Below the pieces are notes generated by a model that was not told where the DNA came from, did no database searches, and saw nothing but the letters and a program-made list of their open reading frames with translations. From Oscillospiraceae bacterium (GTDB lineage: Bacteria; Bacillota; Clostridia; Oscillospirales; Acutalibacteraceae), in NCBI GenBank assembly GCA_003517915.1, contig DOZQ01000030.1, forward strand, positions 1-7,517: a stretch of 7,517 bases of DNA, given 5' to 3'. The position numbers and the translations under genes were made by a program. Positions 7,355-7,517 of this stretch are shown here, in pieces (the stretch's first letter is position 1; every line of letters starts with the position of its first letter).

Positions 7355-7517
7355 GGATTAGATCAGTTTGATAAATAGTGGGTGTAGACTTGGCAAGGCG
7401 CTCTAAGCAACGTGCTTGAAGTCGGCACGAATCTAATGCGACACACAAAAGGTGGTAAATTAAATCTGTAATATTACGCCGAACCTTCATTCGTGCGAAC
7501 GCCCCGGCGCAGCCGGT
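7355..7517. other. Non-coding right end with several inverted repeats; possible small RNA
   Basis: I see no credible protein gene here. It contains GCACGAAT (7425-7432) complementary to ATTCGTGC (7489-7496), the perfect palindrome GTAATATTAC (7468-7477), and a small hairpin AAGCA/TGCTT (7405-7417). With the leftward terminator at 7354-7314, a structured RNA on the minus strand is possible. I do not recognise it as tmRNA, 6S, SRP or RNase P RNA. The right edge (7493-7517) is GC-rich and may begin another element. Confidence 0.35.

Noticed and set aside
7209..7490. Minus-strand frame of 93 codons at the right end
   Set aside because: It would read straight through the 19-bp terminator hairpin and into the DUF4097 gene, and its composition is not protein-like.
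7493..7517. GTGCG at 7493 as a possible group II intron 5' end
   Set aside because: Only 25 bases are visible, no intron domain or reverse transcriptase can be seen, and a five-base match is too weak to call.

Overview
The window looks like chromosomal DNA from a Bacillota (Firmicutes) member, probably a gut or anaerobic Clostridia-type organism. The basis is strong AGGAGG-type ribosome binding sites, sigma-A-like promoters in AT-rich intergenic DNA, a PadR / HAAS-domain / DUF4097 operon, and a very large secreted glycosidase carrying FN3, atrophied bacterial Ig, FIVAR and InlB-repeat modules. The exact taxon cannot be read from the sequence.

Positions 1-5094 (minus strand) are one uninterrupted reading frame of at least 1,698 codons that runs off the left edge. 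It encodes a secreted multimodular enzyme. A signal peptide is followed by an (alpha/alpha)6 glycoside hydrolase domain of the GH63 / mannosylglycerate-hydrolase-like (MGH1-like) type with recognisable acid and base candidates (D222, E428). A long tail of beta-sandwich and accessory modules follows. Two of these modules are clear tandem copies 200 residues apart, and a third is a divergent copy. The C-terminus, where a cell-wall anchor would be expected, lies outside the window.

Positions 5095-5367 are an AT-rich divergent intergenic region. It holds a minus-strand promoter for the glycosidase, an AT-rich dyad, and a near-consensus plus-strand promoter whose spacer contains a short dyad that could be a PadR operator.

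Positions 5368-7288 (plus strand) are a tight three-gene operon: a PadR-family repressor, a four-helix membrane protein with an N-terminal HAAS domain (translationally coupled by ATGA overlap), and a single-pass DUF4097 protein with eight TASG repeats. Cassettes of this kind are common in Bacillota and are usually linked to envelope homeostasis or stress. The actual signal is unknown.

Positions 7314-7354 form a perfect 19-bp hairpin that can end the operon. It has a better U-tract when read from the opposite strand. The remaining 163 bases hold no convincing protein gene but contain several inverted repeats, so a structured RNA on the minus strand ending at the hairpin is possible. No mobile element, CRISPR array, tRNA or rRNA was recognised.
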